Shown: piece by piece, positions 31,210-39,922 of the stretch
Numbering within the stretch: position 1 is the stretch's first letter
How the letters are laid out: each line of letters starts with the position of its first letter
NCBI RefSeq assembly: GCF_008705135.1
Contig: NZ_CP023694.1
Location: 2,728,001 to 2,792,000, forward strand
Reading direction: 5' to 3'
DNA length: 64,000 bases
Source: Streptomyces coeruleorubidus
Lineage (GTDB): Bacteria; Actinomycetota; Actinomycetes; Streptomycetales; Streptomycetaceae
Translations under genes and position numbers: made by a program
The notes under the pieces: generated by a model
Database searches by the model: none
What the model was told of the DNA's origin: nothing
Seen by the model: the letters and a program-made list of their open reading frames with translations, nothing else

Positions 31210-32214
31210 TCAGATCGCGAGCTGCTGCTCGTTGCGGTTCAGCCAGCGGCGGTAGAAGGAGGTGAAGACGATCAGGATGGACAGGAGCAGGATTCCGTAG
31301 GCGGCGGACTGAGCGTAGTCGCGTGGCTGCTGTCCGAAGCCGAGCTGGTAGGCCCAGGTCACGAGGATCTGGGCGTCCGGGGCGGTGTTGCCGAACAGCA
31401 GGAAGATGATGGCGAACTGGTTGAAGGTCCAGATGACGCCGAGGAGTACGACCGTCGTGCTGACGGACCTCAGACCGGGCAGGGTGACGTACCGGAACCG
31501 CTGCCAGGCGTTGGCCCCGTCCATCTCGGACGCCTCGTACAGGCTCGCGTCGATCGACTGGAGTCCGCCGAGCAGCGAGACCATCATGAACGGCACACCG
31601 CACCAGGTGTTGACCATGATCGCGGCGAACCGCTGCCAGAAGGTGTCCTCCAGCCACAGCGGCGTCGGCAGGTGCAGGAAGTCCAGGCCGGAGTTGATGA
31701 TGCCGCCGTCGGCGAGCATGAACCGCCAGCCGAACACGGTGACGAAGGTCGGCACGGCCCAGGGCAGCACCAGGATCATCCGGTAGAGGGTGCGCCCGCG
31801 CAGCTTCTGGTTGAGCAGCAGGGCGAGGCCGAGGCCGATGCCGTAGTGCAGGGTGACGCAGGCAGCCGTCCAGAAGACCGTCCAGAGGAAGTGCGACCAG
31901 AACCGGTCGTACGCCGTCGGGCCCCACAGGATGTCGGCGTAGTTGTCCAGGCCGATGAACTGGTAGGTGGCGTCGATCTCGTTGACGCCGATCGTGCGGG
32001 CGGTGTTCAGGCTGGTGGCGTCGGTGAGGGTGAGGTACAGGCCGTACGCCAGCGGGTACAGCACGAGGACGCCGAGGACGATCGCCACCGGCGCGATCAT
32101 CGCGTAGGCGTACCAGTGCTTGTGGAAGCCGTTCTTCAGCCGCCGGCCCGGCCCGGGTCGCGGTTCCCGCTCACCGCGCCGCTTGCCGGTCGCTCGGTCG
32201 ATGACGACTGTCAT
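31210..32214 (-). CDS. malF: Maltose/maltodextrin ABC transporter permease MalF
   Basis: A 334-residue integral membrane protein. The N-terminus is positively charged (KRRGEREPRPGPGRR) and is followed by six or so membrane segments and the EAA loop YEASEMDGANAWQRFRYVTLPGL. With MalG it forms the channel that imports maltodextrins captured by MalE. ATG 32214 is preceded by GAACCTCCAGAAGGTGCC, whose GAAGG is a moderate binding site. A large hairpin separates it from malE, which should lower malF expression relative to malE. Confidence 0.93.
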   Translation of the reverse strand: MTVVIDRATGKRRGEREPRPGPGRRLKNGFHKHWYAYAMIAPVAIVLGVLVLYPLAYGLYLTLTDATSLNTARTIGVNEIDATYQFIGLDNYADILWGPTAYDRFWSHFLWTVFWTAACVTLHYGIGLGLALLLNQKLRGRTLYRMILVLPWAVPTFVTVFGWRFMLADGGIINSGLDFLHLPTPLWLEDTFWQRFAAIMVNTWCGVPFMMVSLLGGLQSIDASLYEASEMDGANAWQRFRYVTLPGLRSVSTTVVLLGVIWTFNQFAIIFLLFGNTAPDAQILVTWAYQLGFGQQPRDYAQSAAYGILLLSILIVFTSFYRRWLNRNEQQLAI

Positions 32215-32284
32215 GGTTCGGCACCTTCTGGAGGTTCAAGGAGTTCGGAGGGAAGCTGCCCGGGCCCGGGCGCAGGCGCGGCCG

Positions 32285-32330
32285 GTGGCCGCCGGATCCC
32301 CTCCCCCATGACCGGGGATCCGGCGGCCAC
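32285..32330 (-). terminator. 17-bp hairpin between malE and malF (attenuator or mRNA stabiliser)
   Basis: GTGGCCGCCGGATCCCC (32285-32301) and GGGGATCCGGCGGCCAC (32314-32330) are a perfect 17-bp inverted repeat with a 12-base loop, 8 bases beyond the malE stop and before malF. A leaky terminator or 3'-end stabiliser here would explain a binding-protein excess over permeases. Confidence 0.85.
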
Positions 32331-32337
32331 GCGGCGG

Positions 32338-33606
32338 TCACTTGGAGAAGTCCGGCACCAGCTTGGCGATGGCGGTCTCGGCGTCGCCGAGGCCCTTGTC
32401 CAGGGACTCCTTGCCGCCCGCGATCTCGATCAGCTCGTCGTCGAGCGGACCCCACAGCGAGCTGTACTCGGGCAGCGCCGGGCGCGGCTGGGCGGACGAC
32501 AGCACGCCCTGGTAGCCGGCGATGCCGGGGTCGGCCTTGACCTCGGCGGTGTAGGCGTCCTCGCGCGTGGGGAGCGTGGAGTTCTTCAGCGCGATGGTCT
32601 CCTGGGCCTTGGCCGAGGTCATGAACTTCACGAACTTCAGCGAGGCCTCCTGGTGGGCCTTGTCCGAGCCCGCGTACACGGAGAGGTTGTGGCCGCCGGT
32701 CGGGGCGCCCGCCTTGCCGGTGGAGCCGGCCGGGACGGTGGCGATGCCGAGGTTGTTCTTGTCCTTGAAGGCGGAGCCCTTGTAGAAGTTGGTGATCTCC
32801 CACGGGCCCTGGACGATCGAGGCGACCTTGCCGCTGACGAACGCCTCCTGGATGTGGGCGTAGGCGTCGGCGGTGGTGTCGGCCTTGTGCAGGCCCTTGC
32901 CGCTGAAGAGGCCCTTCCAGGTGCCGTAGGCCTTCTTCGCCTCGGGCGAGGTGACGGTGATCTTCTTGGCGTCGGCGTCGACGGTGTCGGTGCCCTCGCC
33001 GTAGAGGAAGGACTGGGCGTAGTAGGCCTGGGTGGAGCCCCAGTAGCCGTCGACGCCGGTCTTGTCCTTGATGGTGGCGGCGGCCTTCTTCAGGTCGTCC
33101 CAGGTCTTGGGGGCCTCGACGCCGGCCTTCTCGAACAGGGCCTTGTTGTAGACGAGGGCGAGGGTGTCCGTGGTGAAGGGGACGCCGTAGGTCTTGCCGT
33201 CGTACTTGGCCTGCTCGATCAGGCTGGGCTGGAACTTGTCCTGCTCGGCGAGGGCCTCGGTGCCGTCCAGGGGCGCGAAGAAGCCCTTCTTGGCGAAGGC
33301 GGGGGTCCAGCCGACCTCGGAGCGCAGCACGTCGGGGGCGCCCTTGGAACCGGCGGCGGTGTCGAACTTGTTCTGCGCCTGGTCGAACGGGACGTTGACG
33401 TAGTTGACCTTGATGTCCTTGTTGGCGGCCTCGAACTCCTTGACCAGGGCCTTGTACGTCGGCGCCTCGTTGGTGGCGTTGGAGGTGTCCCACCAGGTGA
33501 TGGTGACCGGGCCGTCGGCCTCGTCGCCGCTGTCGCTCCCGCCGCACGCCGTCGCCGCCAGGGCGAGGGACGCCACCAGCGCGGTGGCCGCTATGCCACG
33601 CCGCAT
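32338..33606 (-). CDS. malE: Maltose/maltodextrin-binding lipoprotein MalE
   Basis: A 422-residue extracellular solute-binding protein. The lipoprotein signal ends in LAATAC with acylated C21. The mature protein has the family 1 SBP fold; recognisable parts are TITWWDTSNATNEAPTY and GVPFTTDTLALVYN, with aromatic residues for sugar stacking. AAGGAG precedes ATG 33606 with 6-base spacing. It is the first gene of malE-malF-malG-aglA and is divergent from malR. Operator-like CTTGCAGCAAAA sites lie about 100 bases upstream. Confidence 0.95.
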   Translation of the reverse strand: MRRGIAATALVASLALAATACGGSDSGDEADGPVTITWWDTSNATNEAPTYKALVKEFEAANKDIKVNYVNVPFDQAQNKFDTAAGSKGAPDVLRSEVGWTPAFAKKGFFAPLDGTEALAEQDKFQPSLIEQAKYDGKTYGVPFTTDTLALVYNKALFEKAGVEAPKTWDDLKKAAATIKDKTGVDGYWGSTQAYYAQSFLYGEGTDTVDADAKKITVTSPEAKKAYGTWKGLFSGKGLHKADTTADAYAHIQEAFVSGKVASIVQGPWEITNFYKGSAFKDKNNLGIATVPAGSTGKAGAPTGGHNLSVYAGSDKAHQEASLKFVKFMTSAKAQETIALKNSTLPTREDAYTAEVKADPGIAGYQGVLSSAQPRPALPEYSSLWGPLDDELIEIAGGKESLDKGLGDAETAIAKLVPDFSK

Positions 33607-33706
33607 GAGTTCTCCTTGAGGGTGAAAGCCCGTTTCGTGCTGCCGACTGCACCGTTGGCCGCCGGGCGTCGGTGAGATTAGCCGCGCTGGAAGGAGTTGC
33701 GAAAGA

Positions 33707-33729
33707 CCTTGCAGCAAAAAGTTGCAAGG
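33707..33729. promoter_or_regulatory. MalR operator in the malE promoter
   Basis: CCTTGCA (33707-33713) and TGCAAGG (33723-33729) form an inverted repeat around CTTGCAGCAAAA. It is the best of several such sites in the 391-bp malE-malR gap (33607-33997). MalR-type LacI regulators of Streptomyces are known to bind this kind of TTGCA-rich element; the specific binding here is inferred. Confidence 0.65.
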
Positions 33730-33813
33730 GGTGCGGATGGTTATCCCGCCGTGACCTCTCCCGGACCCTTGTGGAGCCGGGGTTTCCGCCTGTTCGGCGG
33801 GGAGTCGGACAGT

Positions 33814-33840
33814 TGTGCAAGACTCTGCAAGCACTTGCCA
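33814..33840. promoter_or_regulatory. Second MalR-like site cluster upstream of malR
   Basis: TGCAAGACTCTGCAAGCACT (33816-33835) holds two direct TGCAAG half-sites with an 11-base period, followed by a CTTGCC (33834-33839). It may serve malR autoregulation or the divergent malE promoter. Confidence 0.5.
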
Positions 33841-33960
33841 TCCGTTGCCGCCGCGGGAATCATCCGTTGCGGATCGGCGCCGACCACGACTTCGAGGGAC
33901 CGCGATGACCAAGCCACCCGCAGCGGGCCGTGCGCCGGCCCGCACCAGGCGTCCCGTCGG

Positions 33961-33989
33961 TGTGCAAGCAGAACCCCGGCCGCTACAGT
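33961..33989 (+). promoter_or_regulatory. Candidate leaderless promoter of malR
   Basis: TACAGT at 33984-33989 is a good -10 hexamer only 8 bases before GTG 33998, and TGTGCA at 33961-33966 sits 17 bases upstream as a poor -35, so the transcript would begin at the start codon. The sequence TGCAAGCAG (33963-33971) inside the promoter resembles a MalR half-site. Confidence 0.5.
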
Positions 33990-33997
33990 CCAGTGCT

Positions 33998-35032
33998 GTG
34001 ACCACACGGCTTGCGGACATCGCTGCGCAGGCGGGGGTGAGCGAAGCGACCGTCAGCCGCGTCCTCAACGGGAAGCCGGGCGTCGCCGCCACCACCCGCC
34101 AGTCCGTGCTGGCCGCCCTCGACGTGCTGGGCTACGAACGCCCCGTGCGTCTGCGGCAGCGCAGCGAGGGCCTCGTCGGCCTGATCACCCCGGAGCTGGA
34201 GAACCCGATCTTCCCCGCCCTGGCCCAGGTCATCGGCCAGGCACTGACCCGACAGGGCTACACGCCCGTGCTGGCCACCCAGACTCCGGGCGGCTCGACC
34301 GAGGACGAGCTCACGGAGATGCTCGTGGACCGAGGGGTCGCCGGCATCATCTACGTCTCCGGGCTGCACGCGGACACCACCGCCGACATGCAGCGCTACG
34401 ACCGGCTGCGCGCGCAGGGCGTGCCGTACGTGCTGGTCGACGGTTTCTCGCCGAAGGTGCAGGCGCCGTTCATCTCCCCCGACGACCGCGCGGCGATGAA
34501 CCTGGCGGTGACGCACCTGGTGTCCCTGGGGCACACGCGGATCGGTCTGGCCCTGGGGCCCAAGCGGTTCGTGCCCGTGCAGCGCAAGATCGAGGGGTTC
34601 GTGCGCACCATGCAGGACCAGTTGGGCCTGGGCGCCGAGACCGTCGAGAAGGAGCTGGTGCAGCACTCCCTCTACACCCTGGAGGGCGGTCAGGCCGCGG
34701 CCACGGCGCTGATCGAGCGGAACTGCACGGCCGTGGTGTGCGCCAGCGACATGATGGCGCTGGGCGCGATCAGGGCGGCACGGCAGCGCGGCCTGGAGGT
34801 TCCGACGGACATCTCCGTGGTCGGCTTCGACGACTCTCCGCTGATCGCCTTCACCGACCCGCCGCTGACCACGATCCGCAAGCCGGTCCCGGCGATGGGC
34901 CAGGCCGCGGTCCGCACGCTGCTGGAGGAGATCGGCGGGACGCCCGCACCCCACAGCGAGTTCGTGTTCATGCCGGAACTGGTGGTGCGGGGCTCGACGG
35001 ATTCGGCGCCTGGGGACCGCGCTCGCTCCTGA
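33998..35032 (+). CDS. malR: LacI-family repressor of maltodextrin genes
   Basis: The 344-residue protein starts VTTRLADIAAQAGVSEATVSRVLNG, the LacI helix-turn-helix, followed by hinge region and a periplasmic-binding-protein-like sugar-sensing core (GLITPELENPIFPALA, VVGFDDSPLIAFTDPPLTTI). Length and start match the MalR type known from S. coelicolor. The longer ORF beginning at 33905 or 33815 is possible but lacks support beyond a weak GAGGGA. The gene is divergent from malE, with shared operator-like sites between them, so it probably represses malEFG, aglA and the starch enzymes and itself, and is released by maltodextrins. Confidence 0.93.
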   Translation: MTTRLADIAAQAGVSEATVSRVLNGKPGVAATTRQSVLAALDVLGYERPVRLRQRSEGLVGLITPELENPIFPALAQVIGQALTRQGYTPVLATQTPGGSTEDELTEMLVDRGVAGIIYVSGLHADTTADMQRYDRLRAQGVPYVLVDGFSPKVQAPFISPDDRAAMNLAVTHLVSLGHTRIGLALGPKRFVPVQRKIEGFVRTMQDQLGLGAETVEKELVQHSLYTLEGGQAAATALIERNCTAVVCASDMMALGAIRAARQRGLEVPTDISVVGFDDSPLIAFTDPPLTTIRKPVPAMGQAAVRTLLEEIGGTPAPHSEFVFMPELVVRGSTDSAPGDRARS

Positions 35033-35119
35033 GGTTCGCGGCTGGATTTCGCCGCTGAACATGCGGCCCGCACCAGGGCGGAGGATGATCGGGGGGACAG
35101 GGCTTTTCTGGCAGACTTT

Positions 35120-35956
35120 GTGCCTATGGGTGACTCGACCGTGACGACGCTGGACGGCCGGAAAGCGGCCGTTCCGGACCCGGTCGCGGCCGATCCGGGA
35201 CGGGGCCCACTCCCCCGGCTGCGCACCCCCCGCCGGCCCCGGTTCTGGTTCGAGATCCTGCTGATCGCGGTGAGTTACTGGACGTACTCGCTCATCCGCA
35301 ACGCCGTGCCCGAGCAGCGGGCCGAGGCGCTGCGCAACGCCGACTGGATCTGGCAGGCCGAGCACGCTCTGGGCATCGCCGTCGAGGAGTCGGTGAACCA
35401 GGCGGTGAACTCGGTGACTTGGCTGATCATCGGTATGAACTACTACTACGCGACGCTGCACTTCGTGGTGACGCTGGGTGTGCTCGTATGGCTGTACCGT
35501 CGCCATCCCGGCCGGTACGCGGCGACCCGCCTGGTGCTGTTCGCGACGACCGCCGTCGCCCTGGTCGGTTACTACCTGTATCCGCTGGCGCCCCCACGGC
35601 TGATGAACGGCGGTGGCTTCATCGACACCGTCATGGTCCACCAGACCTGGGGATCGATGGCCTCCGGCGACCTGAAACACATGTCCAACCAGTACGCCGC
35701 GATGCCCTCGATGCACATCGGCTGGTCCGTGTGGTGCGGACTGACCATCTGCGCCCTGGCGACGATCCCCTGGGTGCGGGTTCTGGGCCTGCTGTACCCG
35801 GCGCTGACGCTGGTCGTCATCGTCGCCACGGCGAACCATTTCTGGCTGGATGCGGTCGGTGGCATGCTCTGCCTGGGCTTCGGGTTCGCGGTGGCAGGAG
35901 TCTGGTACGGGAGGCTGCCCTACGCACTGCCGCAAGTGGTACCCGCGAGACTGTGA
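35120..35956 (+). CDS. PAP2-superfamily membrane phosphatase/transferase
   Basis: A 278-residue membrane protein with about six hydrophobic segments. The phosphatase signature is split as usual: PSMHIGWS (near residue 195) and NHFWLDAVGG (near 240), giving serine, histidine and aspartate for catalysis. The type resembles the inositol-phosphotransferase-like branch (Aur1/Ipt1) of PAP2 proteins. Substrate unknown; lipids or undecaprenyl phosphates are candidates. Start choices are GTG 35120 or ATG 35126; neither has a strong ribosome binding site, and no obvious promoter was found. Direct 15-bp repeats begin 20 bases after its stop. Confidence 0.83.
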   Translation: MPMGDSTVTTLDGRKAAVPDPVAADPGRGPLPRLRTPRRPRFWFEILLIAVSYWTYSLIRNAVPEQRAEALRNADWIWQAEHALGIAVEESVNQAVNSVTWLIIGMNYYYATLHFVVTLGVLVWLYRRHPGRYAATRLVLFATTAVALVGYYLYPLAPPRLMNGGGFIDTVMVHQTWGSMASGDLKHMSNQYAAMPSMHIGWSVWCGLTICALATIPWVRVLGLLYPALTLVVIVATANHFWLDAVGGMLCLGFGFAVAGVWYGRLPYALPQVVPARL

Positions 35957-35975
35957 CCCGGGCGGCGAGGCCGCG

Positions 35976-36020
35976 CCTCACTTCCCCGTGCCTCACTTCC
36001 CCGTGCCTCACTTCCCCCGA
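35976..36020. repeat. Three-copy 15-bp tandem repeat after the PAP2 gene
   Basis: CCTCACTTCCCCGTG occurs at 35976-35990 and 35991-36005, with a variant at 36006-36020. The third copy contains the stop codon (minus strand, 36010-36008) of the amidohydrolase remnant. Confidence 0.9.
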
Positions 36021-36221
36021 TACACCACGTGTCCCCCGGTCACCGTCAGTAGCACCGGTGCCTCGGCCACCTCGTCCGCCGGAGCGGCCACCGGGTCCAG
36101 ACCCAGCGCCGTCAGGTCGGCCCGGAACCCGGGAGCGATGCGCCCGGCCGCGCCGGACTCCCCCGCCGCCAGCGCCGCATGGCTGGTGCAGCCCTCCAGC
36201 GCCTCCAGGCCGGTCAGCCCG
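36008..36221 (-). pseudogene. 3'-terminal remnant of an amidohydrolase gene
   Basis: Read on the minus strand, about 70 codons are open to a TGA at 36010-36008 and give RAGLTGLEALEGCTSHAAL, then GRIAPGFRADLTAL and a final LLTVTGGHVVYRGK. This is the typical C-terminus of metal-dependent amidohydrolases (cyclic imide/urease-like family): the GRIAPGFRADL turn and the closing beta strand. The catalytic TIM-barrel part is missing: the coding pattern stops at about 36222, where a TetR remnant begins on the other strand. It is therefore a broken gene end. Confidence 0.72.
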
Positions 36222-36608
36222 GCCCGGGAGGATGCCGCGGCCCGCTCCTACCTCGCCGCGTTCGCCGCGCACCCAAGGGCGATCCCGCTGCTGATGACGT
36301 CCCCCGTGCGGGCACCGCGCGTGCTGGAGCAGTACGAGCGGGCGGTGACGCTGCTGCTCGACGCGGGCTTCGACCCGGCCGGGGTGATGCCCCTGCTCAC
36401 CGCCCTGGAGAACCTCGTCCTCGGCTCGGCCCTCGACCTCGCCGCCTCCGAGACGATGTGGGAACTGACCGCCTCGGCACCCACCCCACGGCTGGCCCAG
36501 GCGCTGTCGGCGGTGAGCGAGGGCCGGGCGGACCGGGCGTTCGAGGTGGGGCTGACGGGGGTCATGAACCACGCGAGGGAGTTGCGGGCCGGCAGGGGCG
36601 AGGGGTAG
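36222..36608 (+). pseudogene. 3'-terminal remnant of a TetR-family regulator gene
   Basis: On the plus strand, about 128 codons code for AAARSYLAAFAAHPRA, then VLEQYERAVTLLLDAGFDP, LTALENLVLGSALDLAA and RADRAFEVGLTGVMN, a typical TetR C-terminal ligand-binding domain. The helix-turn-helix half is missing. An ORF runs upstream to 35850 but its sequence there is antisense to the amidohydrolase remnant and PAP2 gene. Together with the neighbouring remnant this is best explained by one deletion across a divergent amidohydrolase/tetR pair. Confidence 0.72.
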
Positions 36609-36617
36609 GGAGCCGGT

Positions 36618-36759
36618 GGCCGTGAGGGCCAAGGCTGGGCAGCTGCGGGCCGTGAGGGCCAAGGCTGGGCAGCTGCGGGTCGGAACAGCCCGGAGCTGGG
36701 CAGCTGCGGGCCGTGAGGGCCAAGGCTGGGCAGCTGCGGGCCGGAACAGCCCGGACTAG
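36618..36759. repeat. 30/31-bp tandem repeats between the TetR remnant and glnE
   Basis: Units of 30 or 31 bases share the ending GGCTGGGCAGCTGCG: two identical A units (36618-36647, 36648-36677), one B unit with GGTCGGAACAGCCCGG (36678-36708), an A unit (36709-36738) and a partial B. The last partial unit overlaps the glnE stop region (minus-strand stop at 36756-36758). Confidence 0.88.
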
Positions 36760-39700
36760 CGCTCCGTCACCCCGTAGAACAGCTCGTCCACCACAGCCCG
36801 GGCCCGGCGTGCCGTACGCCGGTACGCGTCGAGCATGTCCCCGGCGTGGCCGGGTCCGTAGCCCAGGTACCGTCCCACGGCGGCCAGTTCACGGGGCTCC
36901 GTGGGGAACGTGTCGCCGGCCCGGCCGCGGACCAGCATGACCGCGTTGCGGACGCGGGTCGCGAGGACCCAGGCCTCGTCCAGGACCGCCGCGTCCTCGT
37001 CCCCGATGAGACCGGCCGTGCGGGCGGCGGCCAGGGCCTGACGCGTCCGGGTCGTGCGCAGGCCCGGCTCGGCCGCGCCGTGCCGCAATTGCAGCAGCTG
37101 CACCGTCCACTCCACGTCGGACAGACCGCCCGGGCCCAGCTTGGCGTGCAGCTTGGGGTCGGCACCCCGCGGCAGCCGCTCGGACTCCATGCGGGCCTTC
37201 AGCCGCCGGATGTCGCGGACGGCCTCGTCGGCGAGCCCGTCCGCCGGGTAGCGCAGCGGGTCGATCAGCTCGATGAACCGGCGGCCGAGGTCCTCGTCCC
37301 CGGCGACGTGTTCGGCCCGCAGCAGCGCGTGCGACTCCCAGGTCAGGGACCACCGGCGGTAGTACGCCGCGTACGAGGTGAGGGTCCGCACCAACGGGCC
37401 GGACTTGCCCTCCGGGCGCAGGTCGGCGTCGATGAGCAGGGGCGGGTCGGCGCTGGGGATCTGGAGCAGCCGGCGCATCTCGGAGACGACCTTGTTGGCG
37501 GCCTGCCCGGCCTCCCGCTCGTCGACGCCGTCGCGCGGCTCGTGCACGAACAGCACGTCCGCGTCGGAACCGTAGCCCAGTTCGTGTCCGCCGAAGCGTC
37601 CCATGCCTATGATCGCGAACCGGGTGGGCAGTCTGTCCCCCCAGCCGTCGCGCACGACCGCGCGGAGCGTACCCGCGAGGGTCGCGGCCGTCAGGTCCGA
37701 CACCGCGCCGCCCACCCGGTCCACCAGGGCGCCCGGGTCGGCCTCGACGGGCTGCTCCTCGGTGCCGTAGGAGCCGACGATGTCGGCGGCGGCCGTACGG
37801 AACAGCTCGCGGCGGCGCACACCGCGGGCGGCCGTGACCGCCTGGGCGGCCCCGTCGGCCCGGTTCACCGCGGCGAGTATCTCCTGCTCCAGATGGGCCC
37901 GGGAGCGCGGTTCGAGGCCGCCGCCGTCCCCGTCGCCGAGCAGCGCCACCGCCTCCGGGGCGCGCATCAGCAGGTCGGGCGCGAGCCGGCCGGCGGACAG
38001 CACGCGGGCCAGGTTCTGCGCGGCGGCGCCCTCGTCCCGCAGCAGCCGCAGGTACCAGGGCGTCTTGCCGAGCGCGTCCGACACCTTGCGGAAGTTGAGC
38101 AGACCCGCGTCCGGGTCGGCCGAGTCGGCGAACCAGCCCAGCATGACGGGCAGCAGGGTGCGCTGGATGGCGGCCTTGCGGGTGACGCCGGACGCCAGTG
38201 CCTCCAGGTGGCGCAGGGCGGAGGCCGGGTCGGCGTATCCGAGGGCGACCATCCGCTCCCGGGCCGCCTCGGCACTCAGCCGCGCCTCACCGGTGGCGAG
38301 TTGGGCGACCGCGTCGAGCAGCGGCCGGTAGAACAGCTTCTCGTGCAGACGCCGTACGACGGTGGCGTGCCGCTTCCACTCCCGGAGCAGCTCGGCGACC
38401 GGGTCGGTGCGCAGGCCGAGGGAGCGGCCGATGCGGCGCAGCTCCGCCTCGTCCTCGGGCACGAGGTGGGTGCGCCGCAGCCGGAACAGCTGGATCCGGT
38501 GCTCCATGGAGCGCAGGAAGCGGTAGGCCTCGTCGAGCTGGGCGGCGTCGGCCCGGCCGACGTACCCGCCGGCGGCGAGCGCCTTCAGCGCGTCGAGGGT
38601 GGTGCCGCTGCGCAGCGAGGTGTCGGTCCGGCCGTGCACCAACTGGAGGAGCTGCACGGCGAACTCGACGTCCCTGAGGCCGCCCGGGCCCAGCTTCAGC
38701 TGGCGGTCGACCTCGGCGACGGGGATGTTCTCCACGACCCGGCGGCGCATCTTCTGCACGTCCGGGACGAAGTTCTCGCGCTCGGCGGCCTTCCACACCA
38801 GCGGCTGGACGGCGGCGACGTACTCCGCGCCGAGGTCGAGGTCACCGGCCACCGGGCGGGCCTTGAGCAGCGCCTGGAACTCCCAGGTCTTGGCCCAGCG
38901 CTGGTAGTAGGCGAGGTGGCTGGAGAGCGTCCGCACGAGCGGGCCGTTCCTGCCCTCGGGCCGGAGGTTGGCGTCCACGGGCCAGATGGACCCCTCGACG
39001 GTCGTCTCCGAGCAGATCCGCATCATGTGCGAGGCGAGCCGGGTCGCGGCCCGGACGGCCTTGGTCTCGTCGGCGCCCTCGACGGCCTCCCCGACGAAGA
39101 TGACGTCCACGTCCGAGACGTAGTTCAGCTCGTGGCCGCCGCACTTGCCCATCGCGATGACCGCGAGCCGGCACAGGGCGGCGTCCTCGGGCGCGGCGGC
39201 CCCGGCGAGGCCGAGAGCGGCGCGCAGGGTCGCCGTGGCCAGGTCGGCGAGCTCGGCGGCGGACTCGGCGACGCCGGTGGTGCCGCACACGTCCCGGGCG
39301 GCGATGGACAGCAGGCAGCGCCGGTAGGCGACGCGCAGGGAGACGGGGTCGGTGGCCTGTGCGAGACCGTCCTCGAACTCCTCCACGCCGGGGTGCAGGT
39401 CGTGGGCCTCGTACATGACGAGCGCCTGCCAGTCGTCCGGGTGCCGGGTGAGGTGGTCGGCGAGGGCGGTGGAGGCGCCGAGCACACCGAGCAGCCGGTC
39501 ACGCAGCGGCTTGGACGAGATCAGCGTGTCGAGCAGCTCCCGGCGGGCGCCGGGCTCCGGCTGGGCCTCCAGCAGCCGGACCAGCCCGAGCAGCGCGAGA
39601 TCGGGGTCGGCGGTGGCGCCCAGCGCGTCCAGCAGCACCGGGTCGTCGCGCAGGGGCGCGAGCTCGGCGCTGTCCAGGAGCCGCTCGGCGGCGGAGGCGT

Positions 39701-39764
39701 CGGTGAAGCCGTGCCGCAGCAGCCGCGTGAAGGTACTGCTCCTGCGCCCCGGCGCCGCCGTCAT
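36756..39764 (-). CDS. glnE: Bifunctional glutamine-synthetase adenylyltransferase/deadenylylase
   Basis: The 1002-residue GlnE controls type I glutamine synthetase by adding or removing AMP. It contains two nucleotidyltransferase domains in tandem. The N-terminal deadenylylation half has the GxD motif ELNYVSDVDVIFVGE near 218, and the C-terminal adenylylation half has ELGYGSDADVLFVHE near 728. The connecting helical segments contain repeated GLRDVEFAVQLLQL and GLSDVEWTVQLLQL motifs. Both active sites look intact. GlnE is dedicated to GSI, so it would not act on GlnII of this window. It is monocistronic; ATG 39764. Its adjacency to malR-side genes follows the conserved order. Confidence 0.96.
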   Translation of the reverse strand: MTAAPGRRSSTFTRLLRHGFTDASAAERLLDSAELAPLRDDPVLLDALGATADPDLALLGLVRLLEAQPEPGARRELLDTLISSKPLRDRLLGVLGASTALADHLTRHPDDWQALVMYEAHDLHPGVEEFEDGLAQATDPVSLRVAYRRCLLSIAARDVCGTTGVAESAAELADLATATLRAALGLAGAAAPEDAALCRLAVIAMGKCGGHELNYVSDVDVIFVGEAVEGADETKAVRAATRLASHMMRICSETTVEGSIWPVDANLRPEGRNGPLVRTLSSHLAYYQRWAKTWEFQALLKARPVAGDLDLGAEYVAAVQPLVWKAAERENFVPDVQKMRRRVVENIPVAEVDRQLKLGPGGLRDVEFAVQLLQLVHGRTDTSLRSGTTLDALKALAAGGYVGRADAAQLDEAYRFLRSMEHRIQLFRLRRTHLVPEDEAELRRIGRSLGLRTDPVAELLREWKRHATVVRRLHEKLFYRPLLDAVAQLATGEARLSAEAARERMVALGYADPASALRHLEALASGVTRKAAIQRTLLPVMLGWFADSADPDAGLLNFRKVSDALGKTPWYLRLLRDEGAAAQNLARVLSAGRLAPDLLMRAPEAVALLGDGDGGGLEPRSRAHLEQEILAAVNRADGAAQAVTAARGVRRRELFRTAAADIVGSYGTEEQPVEADPGALVDRVGGAVSDLTAATLAGTLRAVVRDGWGDRLPTRFAIIGMGRFGGHELGYGSDADVLFVHEPRDGVDEREAGQAANKVVSEMRRLLQIPSADPPLLIDADLRPEGKSGPLVRTLTSYAAYYRRWSLTWESHALLRAEHVAGDEDLGRRFIELIDPLRYPADGLADEAVRDIRRLKARMESERLPRGADPKLHAKLGPGGLSDVEWTVQLLQLRHGAAEPGLRTTRTRQALAAARTAGLIGDEDAAVLDEAWVLATRVRNAVMLVRGRAGDTFPTEPRELAAVGRYLGYGPGHAGDMLDAYRRTARRARAVVDELFYGVTER

Positions 39765-39922
39765 CCGGGCCTCCCTCGCACTTGCATCGGAGTCACATCG
39801 AAAGTCTCATCGGATCAAGGTCGTACGGCTTGAGCCTAACCGCACGGGCCGGGGGAAGCGCCGATGAGTTCGGCGCCCGGACGGGGTCTGCACCTGTGAA
39901 CCCACAGGCCGGGAGGACGCTC

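Noticed and set aside
35850..36221. Upstream extension of the TetR fragment as a complete protein
   Set aside because: The first 120 codons are antisense to the PAP2 gene and the amidohydrolase end, and lack a helix-turn-helix.
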